Shown one piece after another: positions 20,204 through 27,079 of a stretch of DNA of 40,748 nucleotides; the stretch's first letter is position 1, and each line of letters opens with the position of its first letter. The notes under the pieces were generated by a model. That model was not told the DNA's origin. It did not search any database and saw only the letters and a list, made by a program, of their open reading frames with translations. This stretch comes from Streptomyces sp. CBMA156 (GTDB lineage: Bacteria; Actinomycetota; Actinomycetes; Streptomycetales; Streptomycetaceae). The DNA is taken from contig NZ_MSJQ01000265.1 of NCBI RefSeq assembly GCF_014596515.1, positions 1 to 40,748 of the forward strand. Reading direction: 5' to 3'. The position numbers and the translations under genes are program-made.

Positions 20204-20848
20204 CTACCCGACCTCCAGGAAGCGCAGCACGGCCATCACCCGGCGGTGACTGTCCTCGGCCGGCGGCAGGTCGAGCTTGGTGAAAATCGAGTTGATGTGC
20301 TTGGCCACCGCGCTGTCGCCGACCACCAGCGAGCCGGCGATGGCCGCGTTGGAGCGGCCCTCCGCCATCAGGGCGAGCACGTCGCGCTCGCGCGGGGTCA
20401 GCTTCTCCAGCGGGTCCCGGTGCCGGCGCAGCAGCAGCTGGGCGACCACCTCGGGGTCCAGCGCGGTGCCGCCCGCCGCGACCCGCTGGAGCGCCTCCAG
20501 GAAGTCGTCCACGTTGGCCACCCGCTGCTTGAGCAGGTAGCCGACCCCCCTGGTGTTGGTCGCCAGCAGGTCCGCGGCGTAGCGCTCCTCCACGAACTGG
20601 GAGAGCAGCAGGACGGCCGTGTCCGGCCACTGCCGGCGGATCACCATCGCCGCCTTCACCCCCTCGTCGCTGAAGCCGGGAGGCATCCGGACGTCGGCGA
20701 CCACCACCTGCGGGCGGTGCTCCTCGACGGCGGCCAGCAGTTCCTCGGCGTCCCCGACGGCCGCCACGACCTCGAAGTCCACCGCCTCCAGGACCTTGAC
20801 CAGGCCGACCCTCAGCAGGACCGAGTCCTCGGCGATCACAGCACGCAC
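20204..20848 (-). CDS. NarL/FixJ-family response regulator (DesR-like)
   Basis: 214 residues from GTG 20848, with GGAG 5 bases upstream. The receiver domain has the acidic pocket (AVIAEDSVLLR), phospho-acceptor Asp52 (VVVADVRMPPG), a switch region (AVLLLSQFVEERYA) and GYLLKQRV with the conserved Lys. The C-terminal LuxR-type helix-turn-helix is LTPRERDVLALMAEGRSNAAIAGSL...AVAKHINSIFTKL. The start overlaps the kinase stop by 13 bases, so the pair is co-translated. Cognate partner is the kinase immediately upstream. Targets are unknown; the dyad at 22106-22129 ahead of the operon is a candidate. Confidence 0.94.
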   Translation of the reverse strand: MRAVIAEDSVLLRVGLVKVLEAVDFEVVAAVGDAEELLAAVEEHRPQVVVADVRMPPGFSDEGVKAAMVIRRQWPDTAVLLLSQFVEERYAADLLATNTRGVGYLLKQRVANVDDFLEALQRVAAGGTALDPEVVAQLLLRRHRDPLEKLTPRERDVLALMAEGRSNAAIAGSLVVGDSAVAKHINSIFTKLDLPPAEDSHRRVMAVLRFLEVG

Positions 20849-22050
20849 GGCAACTCCACGGTGATGGTGGTGGGCCCCCCGAGGGGGCTGAGAACGGACA
20901 GCGTGCCGTCGACCGAGGCGGCGCGCTTGCGCAGGCCGGTGAGCCCGGTGCCGCGCGCCGGGTCCGCGCCGCCCACGCCGTCGTCGCTGATGACCAGCCG
21001 CAGCCGCCCGCCGGCCGCCCGTACCGAGAGGTCGACCCGGTTGGCCCTGGCGTGCTTGGCCACGTTGGTGAGCGCCTCGGAGACGGTGAAGTAGGCGACC
21101 GCCTCGACGGTCGGGGCGACCGGCTCGGAGAGGTCGACGTCCAGCCGCACCGGCAGCGGCGCGCGGGCGGCGACACCGGACAGCGCCGCGTCCAGGCCGC
21201 GGTCCTCCAGGACGGCGGGGTGCAGGCCGCGGACCAGGTCGCGCAGCTCGTCGATGGCCGCCTGGGCCGCCTCGTGGGCGTCGACGATCACCTGCATCGC
21301 CTCGGGCGGCACGTCCTTGAGGGTGCGCCGGGCCAGGCCCAGGTTCATCGCGAGGGAGGTGAGCCGCTGCTGGGCGCCGTCGTGCAGGTCGCGCTCGATC
21401 CGGCGGCGCTCGGCGTCCACCTCGTCCACCAGCCCGGCCCGGCTCTCGGCGATCTCCTCGACCCGCCGCTCCAGCGCCTCCACCCGGTCGGGGCCGAGCA
21501 GCCGGCGCGCCGCCCACACCTCCAGCCGGGCCAGCTGCGTCCCCGGCCAGGGCAGCACGGCCAGCAGCAGCACCCCGGCGAGGGTGAACAGGACGTCCTC
21601 CCCCGCCAGGCCGGTGCGCACGTCCGTCCCCGCGGGCATCAGCCAGACCCAGCCGTACACGGTGGCCAGCACCACGGCGGCGGCCCAGGCGTACAGCACC
21701 ACCAGCGCGCCCGCCGCCAGCAGGGGTCCGGCCACCAGGTGGTAGAGGGCCTGACGCCAGGTCACCCCCAGCAACAGCACCTGGCGTCCCGCCGGCGGCC
21801 GCAGCGGCGGCACCTCCACCCCGTACAGGGCGCGCAGCCGGCCGCGCTGGACGGCGGTCAGCGGGCGGGAGCAGAGCAGGACGGCGGCGAGCGCGGGGAA
21901 GAGCAGTCGCGGATCGGTGACGGCCAGCCAGACCGGCAGCGCCATCGGCGTTCCGGCGGCCGTGAAGCGGATGTCCCGCCAGACCTCGGGCGACCACGGT
22001 GGGCGCCGGAGGCTCCTGACGAACGCTCGGCGCAACGTGGTGGAGGGCAT
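20836..22050 (-). CDS. Two-component sensor histidine kinase (HisKA_3, DesK-like)
   Basis: 404 residues from ATG 22050. The N-terminal ~170 residues contain about four hydrophobic segments (for example 39-60, 103-135, 152-168) in a membrane sensor region. A coiled coil (EALERRVEEIAESRAGLVDEV) leads to the dimerisation/phosphorylation helix ERRRIERDLHDGAQQRL with His223, typical of HisKA_3. The HATPase domain follows with TVSEALTNVAKHAR (N box), ISDDGVGG (G1) and GTGLTGLRKRA (G2). TACGCT ends 7 bases before the ATG and there is no Shine-Dalgarno sequence, so the transcript is probably leaderless. It is the first gene of a kinase-regulator-DUF4097 operon. Confidence 0.94.
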   Translation of the reverse strand: MPSTTLRRAFVRSLRRPPWSPEVWRDIRFTAAGTPMALPVWLAVTDPRLLFPALAAVLLCSRPLTAVQRGRLRALYGVEVPPLRPPAGRQVLLLGVTWRQALYHLVAGPLLAAGALVVLYAWAAAVVLATVYGWVWLMPAGTDVRTGLAGEDVLFTLAGVLLLAVLPWPGTQLARLEVWAARRLLGPDRVEALERRVEEIAESRAGLVDEVDAERRRIERDLHDGAQQRLTSLAMNLGLARRTLKDVPPEAMQVIVDAHEAAQAAIDELRDLVRGLHPAVLEDRGLDAALSGVAARAPLPVRLDVDLSEPVAPTVEAVAYFTVSEALTNVAKHARANRVDLSVRAAGGRLRLVISDDGVGGADPARGTGLTGLRKRAASVDGTLSVLSPLGGPTTITVELPCVL

Positions 22051-22057
22051 GCCGGAC

Positions 22058-22063
22058 AGCGTA
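22058..22063 (-). promoter_or_regulatory. Putative -10 element of the kinase operon
   Basis: Minus-strand TACGCT with 7 bases to the ATG at 22050, matching TANNNT. Transcription would start at or within a base or so of the start codon. Confidence 0.45.
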
Positions 22064-22105
22064 GGGCCCGGTGATCACGGGCCGCCATGAAGGGGGGTTC
22101 CCAGT

Positions 22106-22129
22106 GGGGGTGTATCTAGCTACACCCCC
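22106..22129. promoter_or_regulatory. Perfect 9-bp dyad, candidate operator
   Basis: GGGGGTGTA (22106-22114) and TACACCCCC (22121-22129) flank TCTAGC. It lies in the 135-bp divergent region between the kinase operon and the 22186 gene, about 45 bases upstream of the kinase -10, a good position for autoregulation by a NarL-type regulator dimer. Confidence 0.6.
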
Positions 22130-22185
22130 GATTCGGTGTGGGGCACCACCGACAGGAAGGGGGTCGGAACGGAAGGCTTGAGGGC

Positions 22186-22818
22186 ATGACGAGCACTGCA
22201 TCGCACTCCGCCACTCCGCCGCACGGGCGGCCCGGCCCCGGGAGCCACGGGGGTGATTCCGGGGCCGCGCTCCGGTCGGGGGCGGAGGCGGAGGCGCCCG
22301 CGGCGTCAGAGTCCGCGATGTCGGCGGCTCTGGCGCCGCCGGCACGGGCGTCGGGACCGGAGGGGTCGCTGCCCACCGGGGCCGGCCCCTGGTCGGTCCG
22401 GGTCGTCGGGTCCGGGCGCGGCCGGGCCGCGCTGGAGCTGTACCAGCACGGCGAGTTGACCGACGTCCTGGTCGCCTCCCGGCTCACTCCGCAGCTGCTG
22501 CGCGGGGCGCGGCACTGCCCGTCCGCCGGGCGGGCCAGGCACGTGCTCGCCTGGGGCCGGCTGGCGGCCGACGGCGCGGCGCCCTCGGTGGTGTTCACCG
22601 GGCGGCGGCCGTTCCGCCGGGTACGGGCGTCGGCCGAGGTGGTCACGGTCGCCGGGCGGTTCTGGGTCTCCTGGGCCGAGGGCCCGTTCGACGCGGTGCG
22701 GGTCGAACACCCGGCCGGCGGGACGGCCGAGCGGCTGCCGCTGGAGCGGGTGCGGGAGCAGGGCCGGGGCCGGTGGCCCGCTCCCGGCCGGGCGCGTCGG
22801 GTCCGGGGTGCGGCATGA
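22186..22818 (+). CDS. Hypothetical protein, actinobacterial
   Basis: 210 residues from ATG 22186 (GGAAGG 9 bases upstream). The first ~70 residues are low-complexity Ala/Ser/Gly/Pro and probably disordered. Residues ~75-200 look folded, with alternating strands and Arg-rich helices (WSVRVVGSGRGRAALELYQHGELTDVL, ARHVLAWGRLAADG, VVTVAGRFWVSWAEGPFDAVRVEH). No signal peptide or membrane segment. I do not recognise the family. It overlaps the next gene by ATGA, so the two are translationally coupled. It diverges from the kinase operon and may be controlled by the shared dyad. Confidence 0.7.
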   Translation: MTSTASHSATPPHGRPGPGSHGGDSGAALRSGAEAEAPAASESAMSAALAPPARASGPEGSLPTGAGPWSVRVVGSGRGRAALELYQHGELTDVLVASRLTPQLLRGARHCPSAGRARHVLAWGRLAADGAAPSVVFTGRRPFRRVRASAEVVTVAGRFWVSWAEGPFDAVRVEHPAGGTAERLPLERVREQGRGRWPAPGRARRVRGAA

Positions 22819-23201
22819 GCACCGCCGTCCTCGCCCCTCGCGCCGCTTCCCCGTACGTCCTGCCCGCGCGCTTCGCCCGGGTGCCGGTCCTGGCGGCGGT
22901 CGCGCTGCTGCCCTGGCTGGCGGTCCTCGCCGTCTGCCACGAGACCCCGTGGGTCGTGCTCGACCTCACGGAGTTCGCGGCCCTGCTCTCGCTGGACGCG
23001 CTGCTGCGCCGGCGCAGTGCCGCCGCGCTGTGGGCCGGCGCGGCGGTGGCCCTGCTGCTCACCGGGGACGCGCTGGCCGACATAGCCTGCGCGGGACCGG
23101 GCCCCGCGATGCTCGCGGCCCTGGTGATGGCCTTCTGCATCGAGCTGCCGCTCGCGGTGGTGTGCCTGCGGCTCGGGCGGGACGCCGCGGTGCGGGGCTG
23201 A
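22815..23201 (+). CDS. Small integral membrane protein
   Basis: 128 residues from ATG 22815, overlapping the upstream stop by 4 bases. Hydrophobic segments at roughly 23-40, 44-62, 68-88 and 97-117 (ARVPVLAAVALLPWLAVLAVC, ALWAGAAVALLLTGDALADI, AMLAALVMAFCIELPLAVVCL) indicate about four membrane passes. Family not recognised. Its partner upstream is soluble, so the pair may be a membrane protein and a cytosolic companion. It ends one base short of the convergent XRE regulator's stop. Confidence 0.75.
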   Translation: MSTAVLAPRAASPYVLPARFARVPVLAAVALLPWLAVLAVCHETPWVVLDLTEFAALLSLDALLRRRSAAALWAGAAVALLLTGDALADIACAGPGPAMLAALVMAFCIELPLAVVCLRLGRDAAVRG

Positions 23202-23202
23202 G

Positions 23203-24090
23203 TCAGCCCCTCGTGGGCAGCTCGTCCATCAGCGCGCGGGTCTCGTCGTCCAGCGGGGTGTACGTGATCATCCGGCTCCCCTGCCGCGGGCTGAGCCAGA
23301 AGTTGGTGTACTCGCAGCGCAGCAGTCCGACACCGGGCACCCGGAACCGCTTGATGCCGTTCCCGGGCCGCATCACGTCGTGCCGCTGCCAGGTCTCCGC
23401 GAAGTCCGGCGAGGCCTTGAGCAGCCGGGCCAGCAGTGCCTTCCAGGCCGGCTCCGAGCTGTGGTCGGCCATCGCCGAGCGGAACCGGGCCACCATCCCG
23501 AGGCGCTCGGTGCGGTAGTCGACCAGCACCTCGCGGAACTGCGAGGGCGTGAACGCCATCCAGATCAGGTTGCGGTCCTCGGGTGCCAGTTCACCGAGGT
23601 CGCCGACGATCGAGGTGTACTGGGCGTTGGACGCCAGCACGTCGTAGCGGGAGTTGAGCACCACCGCCGGGTACGGCGCCAACTGCTCCAGCAGCAGCCG
23701 CACGCCCGGGGTCACCGAGGGGCACTCCTTCACCGGCGCCGGGTCGTCCGCGCCGGCCAGGGTGAACAGGTGGGCGCGCTCGCTCGGGTCCAGCAGCAGC
23801 GCCCTGGCCACCGCGTCCAGCACCTGGGTGGACACCTGGATTTCCCTCCCCTGCTCCAGCCACGTGTACCAGGTCACCCCGACCGCGGCGAGCTGCGCGA
23901 CCTCCTCCCGGCGCAGCCCCGGCGTCCGGCGGCGGCCGGTCATCGGCAGGCCCACCTGCTCGGGCGCGATGCGCTCGCGGCGGCTGCGCAGGAAGGCGCC
24001 CAGCTCGTGCCGGCGGGCGTCGCCGGGGGTGGTCCGGTGCACGGCGTCGGCGGCCGGACGGGCTTGCGCGGGGCGTGTGGCGAGGCTCAT
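23203..24090 (-). CDS. XRE-family regulator with MmyB-like ligand-binding domain
   Basis: 295 residues from ATG 24090, next to GGGGAG. The helix-turn-helix covers about 28-90 (ELGAFLRSRRERI, RRTPGLRREEVAQLAAVGVTWYTWLEQGR). The rest is the MmyB-like (MLTR) ligand-binding domain, recognised from NSRYDVLASNAQYTSIVGDL, RNLIWMAFTPSQFREV and FWLSPRQGSRMITYTPLDDE. Regulators of this class often repress a divergent oxidoreductase or transporter and bind a small, possibly lipidic, ligand. Here it is divergent from a DHA2 exporter by 102 bases containing a palindrome, so it probably controls that exporter. Confidence 0.92.
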   Translation of the reverse strand: MSLATRPAQARPAADAVHRTTPGDARRHELGAFLRSRRERIAPEQVGLPMTGRRRTPGLRREEVAQLAAVGVTWYTWLEQGREIQVSTQVLDAVARALLLDPSERAHLFTLAGADDPAPVKECPSVTPGVRLLLEQLAPYPAVVLNSRYDVLASNAQYTSIVGDLGELAPEDRNLIWMAFTPSQFREVLVDYRTERLGMVARFRSAMADHSSEPAWKALLARLLKASPDFAETWQRHDVMRPGNGIKRFRVPGVGLLRCEYTNFWLSPRQGSRMITYTPLDDETRALMDELPTRG

Positions 24091-24120
24091 GCTCCCCAGC
24101 ATGCGACAGCTGCCAGCCCG

Positions 24121-24165
24121 TTGCCAGGCACTTCTTATACCCGGATAACCACACTCTGGTACCAG
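24121..24165 (+). promoter_or_regulatory. Promoter and overlapping operator of the DHA2 exporter gene
   Basis: TTGCCA (24121-24126), 17-base spacer, GATAAC (24144-24149). The palindrome CTGGTACCAG (24156-24165) lies at the expected transcription start, where a bound repressor would block initiation. A second dyad, CATGCT-N4-AGCATG (24088-24103), covers the regulator's own start codon. Confidence 0.6.
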
Positions 24166-24192
24166 GGTACGGAGCGGCGGATCGTAGGACCG

Positions 24193-25677
24193 GTGACCCA
24201 ACCACTCGCCGTCGCCCCCTCATCGAGCCGCACCGCCGCCACCCCTGGCACCGCGGCCGACCGCACCGCCGCCCCCGGCCCCGCCGGATCCGCGGCCGCC
24301 ACCCTCGGCACCGCCGGGCTGGTCACCGTCCTGCTCGGCGCCTTCCTCCCGATGCTCGACTTCTTCATCGTCAACGTCGCCCTGCCCACCATCGACCACG
24401 ACCTGGCCGCCGGGCCCGCCGTCCTCGAACTGGTCGCCGCCGGCTACGGCATCGCCTTCGCCGTGCTGCTCGTCCTCGGCGGACGCCTCGGCGACACCTA
24501 CGGCCGGCGCCGGCTCTTCGTCGTCGGCGCCGCCGCCTTCGCCCTCACCTCGCTGGCCTGCGGCCTCGCCCCCGGCGCGTGGTCCCTGGTCGCCGCCAGG
24601 GCCGCCCAGGGCGCCTCGGCCGCGCTGCTGATCCCGCAGGTGCTCGGCACCATCACCGCCGCCACCGAGGGCGCCAGGCGCGGCCGCGCGCTCAGCGTCT
24701 ACGGCGCGGTCGGCGGCATCTCGGTGGTGATCGGGCAGGTGCTCGGCGGAATGCTGGTCGCCGCCGACCTGTTCGGCACCGGCTGGCGCTCGGTGTTCCT
24801 GCTGAACGTGCCGTTCGCGCTGCTCGCCGTGGTGCTCGCGGTCCGCTACGTCCCGGAGAGCAAGGCCCCCCGGGCCGCCCGGATCGACGTCCCCGGCACC
24901 GTCCTGCTCACCGCCGCGCTGGTCTCCCTGCTCATCCCGCTGATGGAGGGCCGCGCCGCCGGCTGGCCGCTCTGGTCCTGGGTGCTGCTGGCCCTGTTCC
25001 CGGTCCTCGCCGTCGCCTTCGGCGTCGTCGAGCGCCGCGCCGAACGGCGCGGGGACACCCCGTTGGTGCCGCCGTCCCTGCTGCGCATCCCCGAGATGCG
25101 GCGCGGTCTCGGCATCGCGCTCCCCTACTTCGCGGGCTTCGGCGGCTTCATGTTCGTCATCGCGGTCGCCCTCCAGCAGGGCCTCCACCTCGGCCCGGTC
25201 GCGGCCGGCTGGGCCCTCGTCCCGATGGCGGTCGGCTACTTCTCCGCCTCGCTCGCGGGACCGCGGCTGATCAGCCGATGGGGCAGCCGGGTGCTCAGCG
25301 CCGGCGCCGTCGTGCAGGCCGCCGGCCTCGCCACCCTGGCCCTGACCGTCACGGCCGACTGGGCCCACTTCTCCCCGCTGCGGATGGCCCCGGGCGTCGC
25401 CCTCGCGGGCATCGGGCAGGGCCTGATCGGCACCCCGCTGTTCCGGGTCGTCCTCGCCAAGGTGCCCGCCGCCCGGGCCGGCGTCGGCAGCGGCGTCCTG
25501 GCCACCGGCCAGCAGTCCAGCCTCGCCCTCGGCGTCGCCACCCTCGGCACCCTCTACCTCTCGCTCTCCCCGAGCCTCGGCCTGGACCGCGCCCTCGTGC
25601 TCTGCCTGGGCATCCAGCTCCTCGGCTCCTTCACCATCCTGTACCTGACCACCCGCCTCCCCCGTTCCATCGGCTGA
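24193..25677 (+). CDS. MFS drug exporter, DHA2 (EmrB/QacA-like) family
   Basis: 494 residues from GTG 24193 (AGGA 3 bases upstream). The N-terminal ~35 residues are Ala/Pro/Thr-rich. Hydrophobic segments fit 14 passes. Motifs include LDFFIVNVALPTIDHDL in TM1 (the DHA2 D1-type motif), GGRLGDTYGRRRLF between TM2 and TM3 (MFS motif A), RAAQGASAALLIPQVLGTI (motif B/C region) and GTGWRSVFLLNVPFALLAV. Such proteins expel drugs or native metabolites using the proton gradient; the substrate is not predictable. The divergent MmyB-like XRE gene is the likely local regulator, and a strong hairpin ends the transcript. Confidence 0.94.
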   Translation: MTQPLAVAPSSSRTAATPGTAADRTAAPGPAGSAAATLGTAGLVTVLLGAFLPMLDFFIVNVALPTIDHDLAAGPAVLELVAAGYGIAFAVLLVLGGRLGDTYGRRRLFVVGAAAFALTSLACGLAPGAWSLVAARAAQGASAALLIPQVLGTITAATEGARRGRALSVYGAVGGISVVIGQVLGGMLVAADLFGTGWRSVFLLNVPFALLAVVLAVRYVPESKAPRAARIDVPGTVLLTAALVSLLIPLMEGRAAGWPLWSWVLLALFPVLAVAFGVVERRAERRGDTPLVPPSLLRIPEMRRGLGIALPYFAGFGGFMFVIAVALQQGLHLGPVAAGWALVPMAVGYFSASLAGPRLISRWGSRVLSAGAVVQAAGLATLALTVTADWAHFSPLRMAPGVALAGIGQGLIGTPLFRVVLAKVPAARAGVGSGVLATGQQSSLALGVATLGTLYLSLSPSLGLDRALVLCLGIQLLGSFTILYLTTRLPRSIG

Positions 25678-25725
25678 TCCGGGCCCGCGGGCTCCGGGCT
25701 CTCGGGCTCCGACGGCGGCGAACGG

Positions 25726-25760
25726 CCTCGCGGCCACCGGTACTTCCGGTGGCCGCGAGG
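25726..25760. terminator. Bidirectional 15-bp hairpin
   Basis: 25726-25740 pairs perfectly with 25746-25760 around TACTT. It lies between the convergent exporter gene (stop 25677) and alpha/beta hydrolase gene (stop 25786) and can serve both. Confidence 0.85.
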
Positions 25761-25785
25761 GCGTCGGCGTTCGCGGTACCGGTCC

Positions 25786-26580
25786 TCAGCGGTCGAGCCG
25801 GTCGAGCCAGGCGCCGAACGGGGCGTGGACGGCTTCGGCGGCCTCCACCTGGGGGTTGTGGCCGGCGCCGTCGAGGACGCTGGCGGCCATCCGGGGGTAG
25901 TGGTCGAGCAGGGCGAGCTGGTCGCGCCAGCCGACCAGGGCGTCCTGCCGGGTGGTGACCAGGAGGTGGTGGCCGCGGTGCTGCGGGGCGCCGTGCTCGG
26001 GCCAGCGCGGCAGCAGGAAGTCGGCTTCGAGCTCGGCGGCGGCCGCCCGGTCGTGCGCCTGCCAGCCCGGCCGGACGTACCGCTCGAAGAGCTCCCGGCT
26101 CTCCTCGGTCTGACGGGCCATGACGTACCGGAACAGCTCGCGGTCTGCGGCCGGGAGCCGGGCGACGAGTTCCTCGTCACGTTCGGCCACGGTCTCCTCG
26201 GGCAGGGCCCGGTCGGCGCCCCAGCGCACCACCGGAACCAGCAGCGCCGAGCCCAGCACCTGCTCGCCGAACCGCGCGGTCACCGCCCTGGCCAGCTGTC
26301 CGCCGAAGGACTGCCCGACCACGGCGAAGGGCTCCCGGCCGACCGTGGCCCCGATCCAGCCGAGAACGGCCTCGGTCAGGGTGGTTGCCGAGGCGGGGCC
26401 CGGCAGCCGGGGGCTGGTGCCGTGACCGGGGAGGTCGAGGTAGAGGCGCCGCCAGCCGGGACGGCCGGCGAAGGCGGGTTCGAGCGGGAGCAGCACGCGG
26501 TGGTCGAGGGTGTAGCCGTGGATCAGGACGATCGGGGTGCCCTCGCCGAAGGCGGTGTGGTGGATCGCGGAGTCGGTCAT
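25786..26580 (-). CDS. Alpha/beta hydrolase
   Basis: 264 residues from ATG 26580. Fold landmarks: PIVLIHGYTLDHR (oxyanion HG), LYLDLPGHGTS, and the nucleophile elbow VVGQSFGGQ with Ser91; LLVTTRQDALVG supplies the acid region and GAGHNPQVE near the C-terminus the catalytic His. Substrate unknown. It starts 35 bases after the MerR gene on the same strand, but a MerR-type promoter overlaps the MerR stop, and its -10 ends 8 bases before this ATG. No Shine-Dalgarno sequence precedes it, so it is probably made from a leaderless, MerR-controlled mRNA. A GTG 24 bases upstream is in frame but lies inside the promoter. Confidence 0.9.
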   Translation of the reverse strand: MTDSAIHHTAFGEGTPIVLIHGYTLDHRVLLPLEPAFAGRPGWRRLYLDLPGHGTSPRLPGPASATTLTEAVLGWIGATVGREPFAVVGQSFGGQLARAVTARFGEQVLGSALLVPVVRWGADRALPEETVAERDEELVARLPAADRELFRYVMARQTEESRELFERYVRPGWQAHDRAAAAELEADFLLPRWPEHGAPQHRGHHLLVTTRQDALVGWRDQLALLDHYPRMAASVLDGAGHNPQVEAAEAVHAPFGAWLDRLDR

Positions 26581-26588
26581 GACCGTAG

Positions 26589-26619
26589 CGTCCAACCGTG
26601 ACACCGGTGACAAGGTCAA
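26589..26619 (-). promoter_or_regulatory. MerR-type promoter for the hydrolase
   Basis: Minus-strand TTGACC (26619-26614), a 19-base spacer centred on CACCGGTG, and TGGACG (26594-26589). The 19-base spacer with central dyad is the hallmark of MerR-activated promoters. It overlaps the MerR stop codon and is the twin of the site at 27040-27070. Confidence 0.65.
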
Positions 26620-27002
26620 GCGGCGGGTCGGACGGCCGGGTCGGAAAGGCTCTTGACCACGTCCAGGTACTCCCGGATGGCGTCCCGGTTGCGCGTCAGA
26701 CACTGGATCCGGCTGGTCATCCGGTCCGTCTCGGACTCCAGGGTGGCGAGCATCTCCGGTGTGGCGTCGACGAAGTGGATCGTCCGAGGGGTGTCGAGGC
26801 AGGGCAGGACCTGCTTGATGATCCGGGTCGGCAGTCCCGCGTCCAGCAGCCCTCGGATCTGCAGGACCCGGTCCACGAGGTACTCGTCGTACGCGCGGTA
26901 GCCGTTGGCCTCGCGGCGCGGCGTGATCAGCCCCTGCTGCTCGTAGTAGCGCAGCAGGCGCGGGGTGGTCTCGGTCAGTCCGGCGAGTTCGCCGATGCGC
27001 AT
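26616..27002 (-). CDS. MerR-family transcriptional regulator
   Basis: 128 residues from ATG 27002. N-terminal winged helix MRIGELAGLTETTPRLLRYYEQQGLITPRREANGYRAYDE is a textbook MerR head. A dimerising coiled coil follows (MLATLESETDRMTSRIQCLTRNRDAIREYLDVV). A single Cys (in QVLPCLDTPR) lies at the effector region, and there is no cysteine cluster, so drug sensing is more likely than metal sensing. It lies between a divergent DHA1 exporter and a downstream hydrolase, each with a MerR-type promoter. MerR proteins untwist the long spacer to activate transcription; the inducer is unknown. Confidence 0.94.
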   Translation of the reverse strand: MRIGELAGLTETTPRLLRYYEQQGLITPRREANGYRAYDEYLVDRVLQIRGLLDAGLPTRIIKQVLPCLDTPRTIHFVDATPEMLATLESETDRMTSRIQCLTRNRDAIREYLDVVKSLSDPAVRPAA

Positions 27003-27039
27003 GTGTGACCACCCTCACCCCGGGCCGGAGCTTCCCGGC

Positions 27040-27070
27040 TGGACCTTGACATGGATGTCAACGATAGACG
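27040..27070 (+). promoter_or_regulatory. MerR-type promoter for the DHA1 exporter
   Basis: TGGACC (27040-27045), 19-base spacer, TAGACG (27065-27070). The dyad TTGACATGGATGTCAA (27046-27061) fills the spacer. The -10 ends 9 bases before the exporter ATG at 27080, so the mRNA is probably leaderless. The site lies in the 77-bp divergent gap and could also autoregulate merR. Confidence 0.75.
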
Positions 27071-27079
27071 ATCGGGCCC

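Noticed and set aside
27046..27070. TTGACA (27046-27051) as the -35 of the exporter promoter
   Set aside because: It would leave only 13 bases to TAGACG. Using TGGACC at 27040 gives the 19-base MerR spacing with the dyad centred, matching the twin site.
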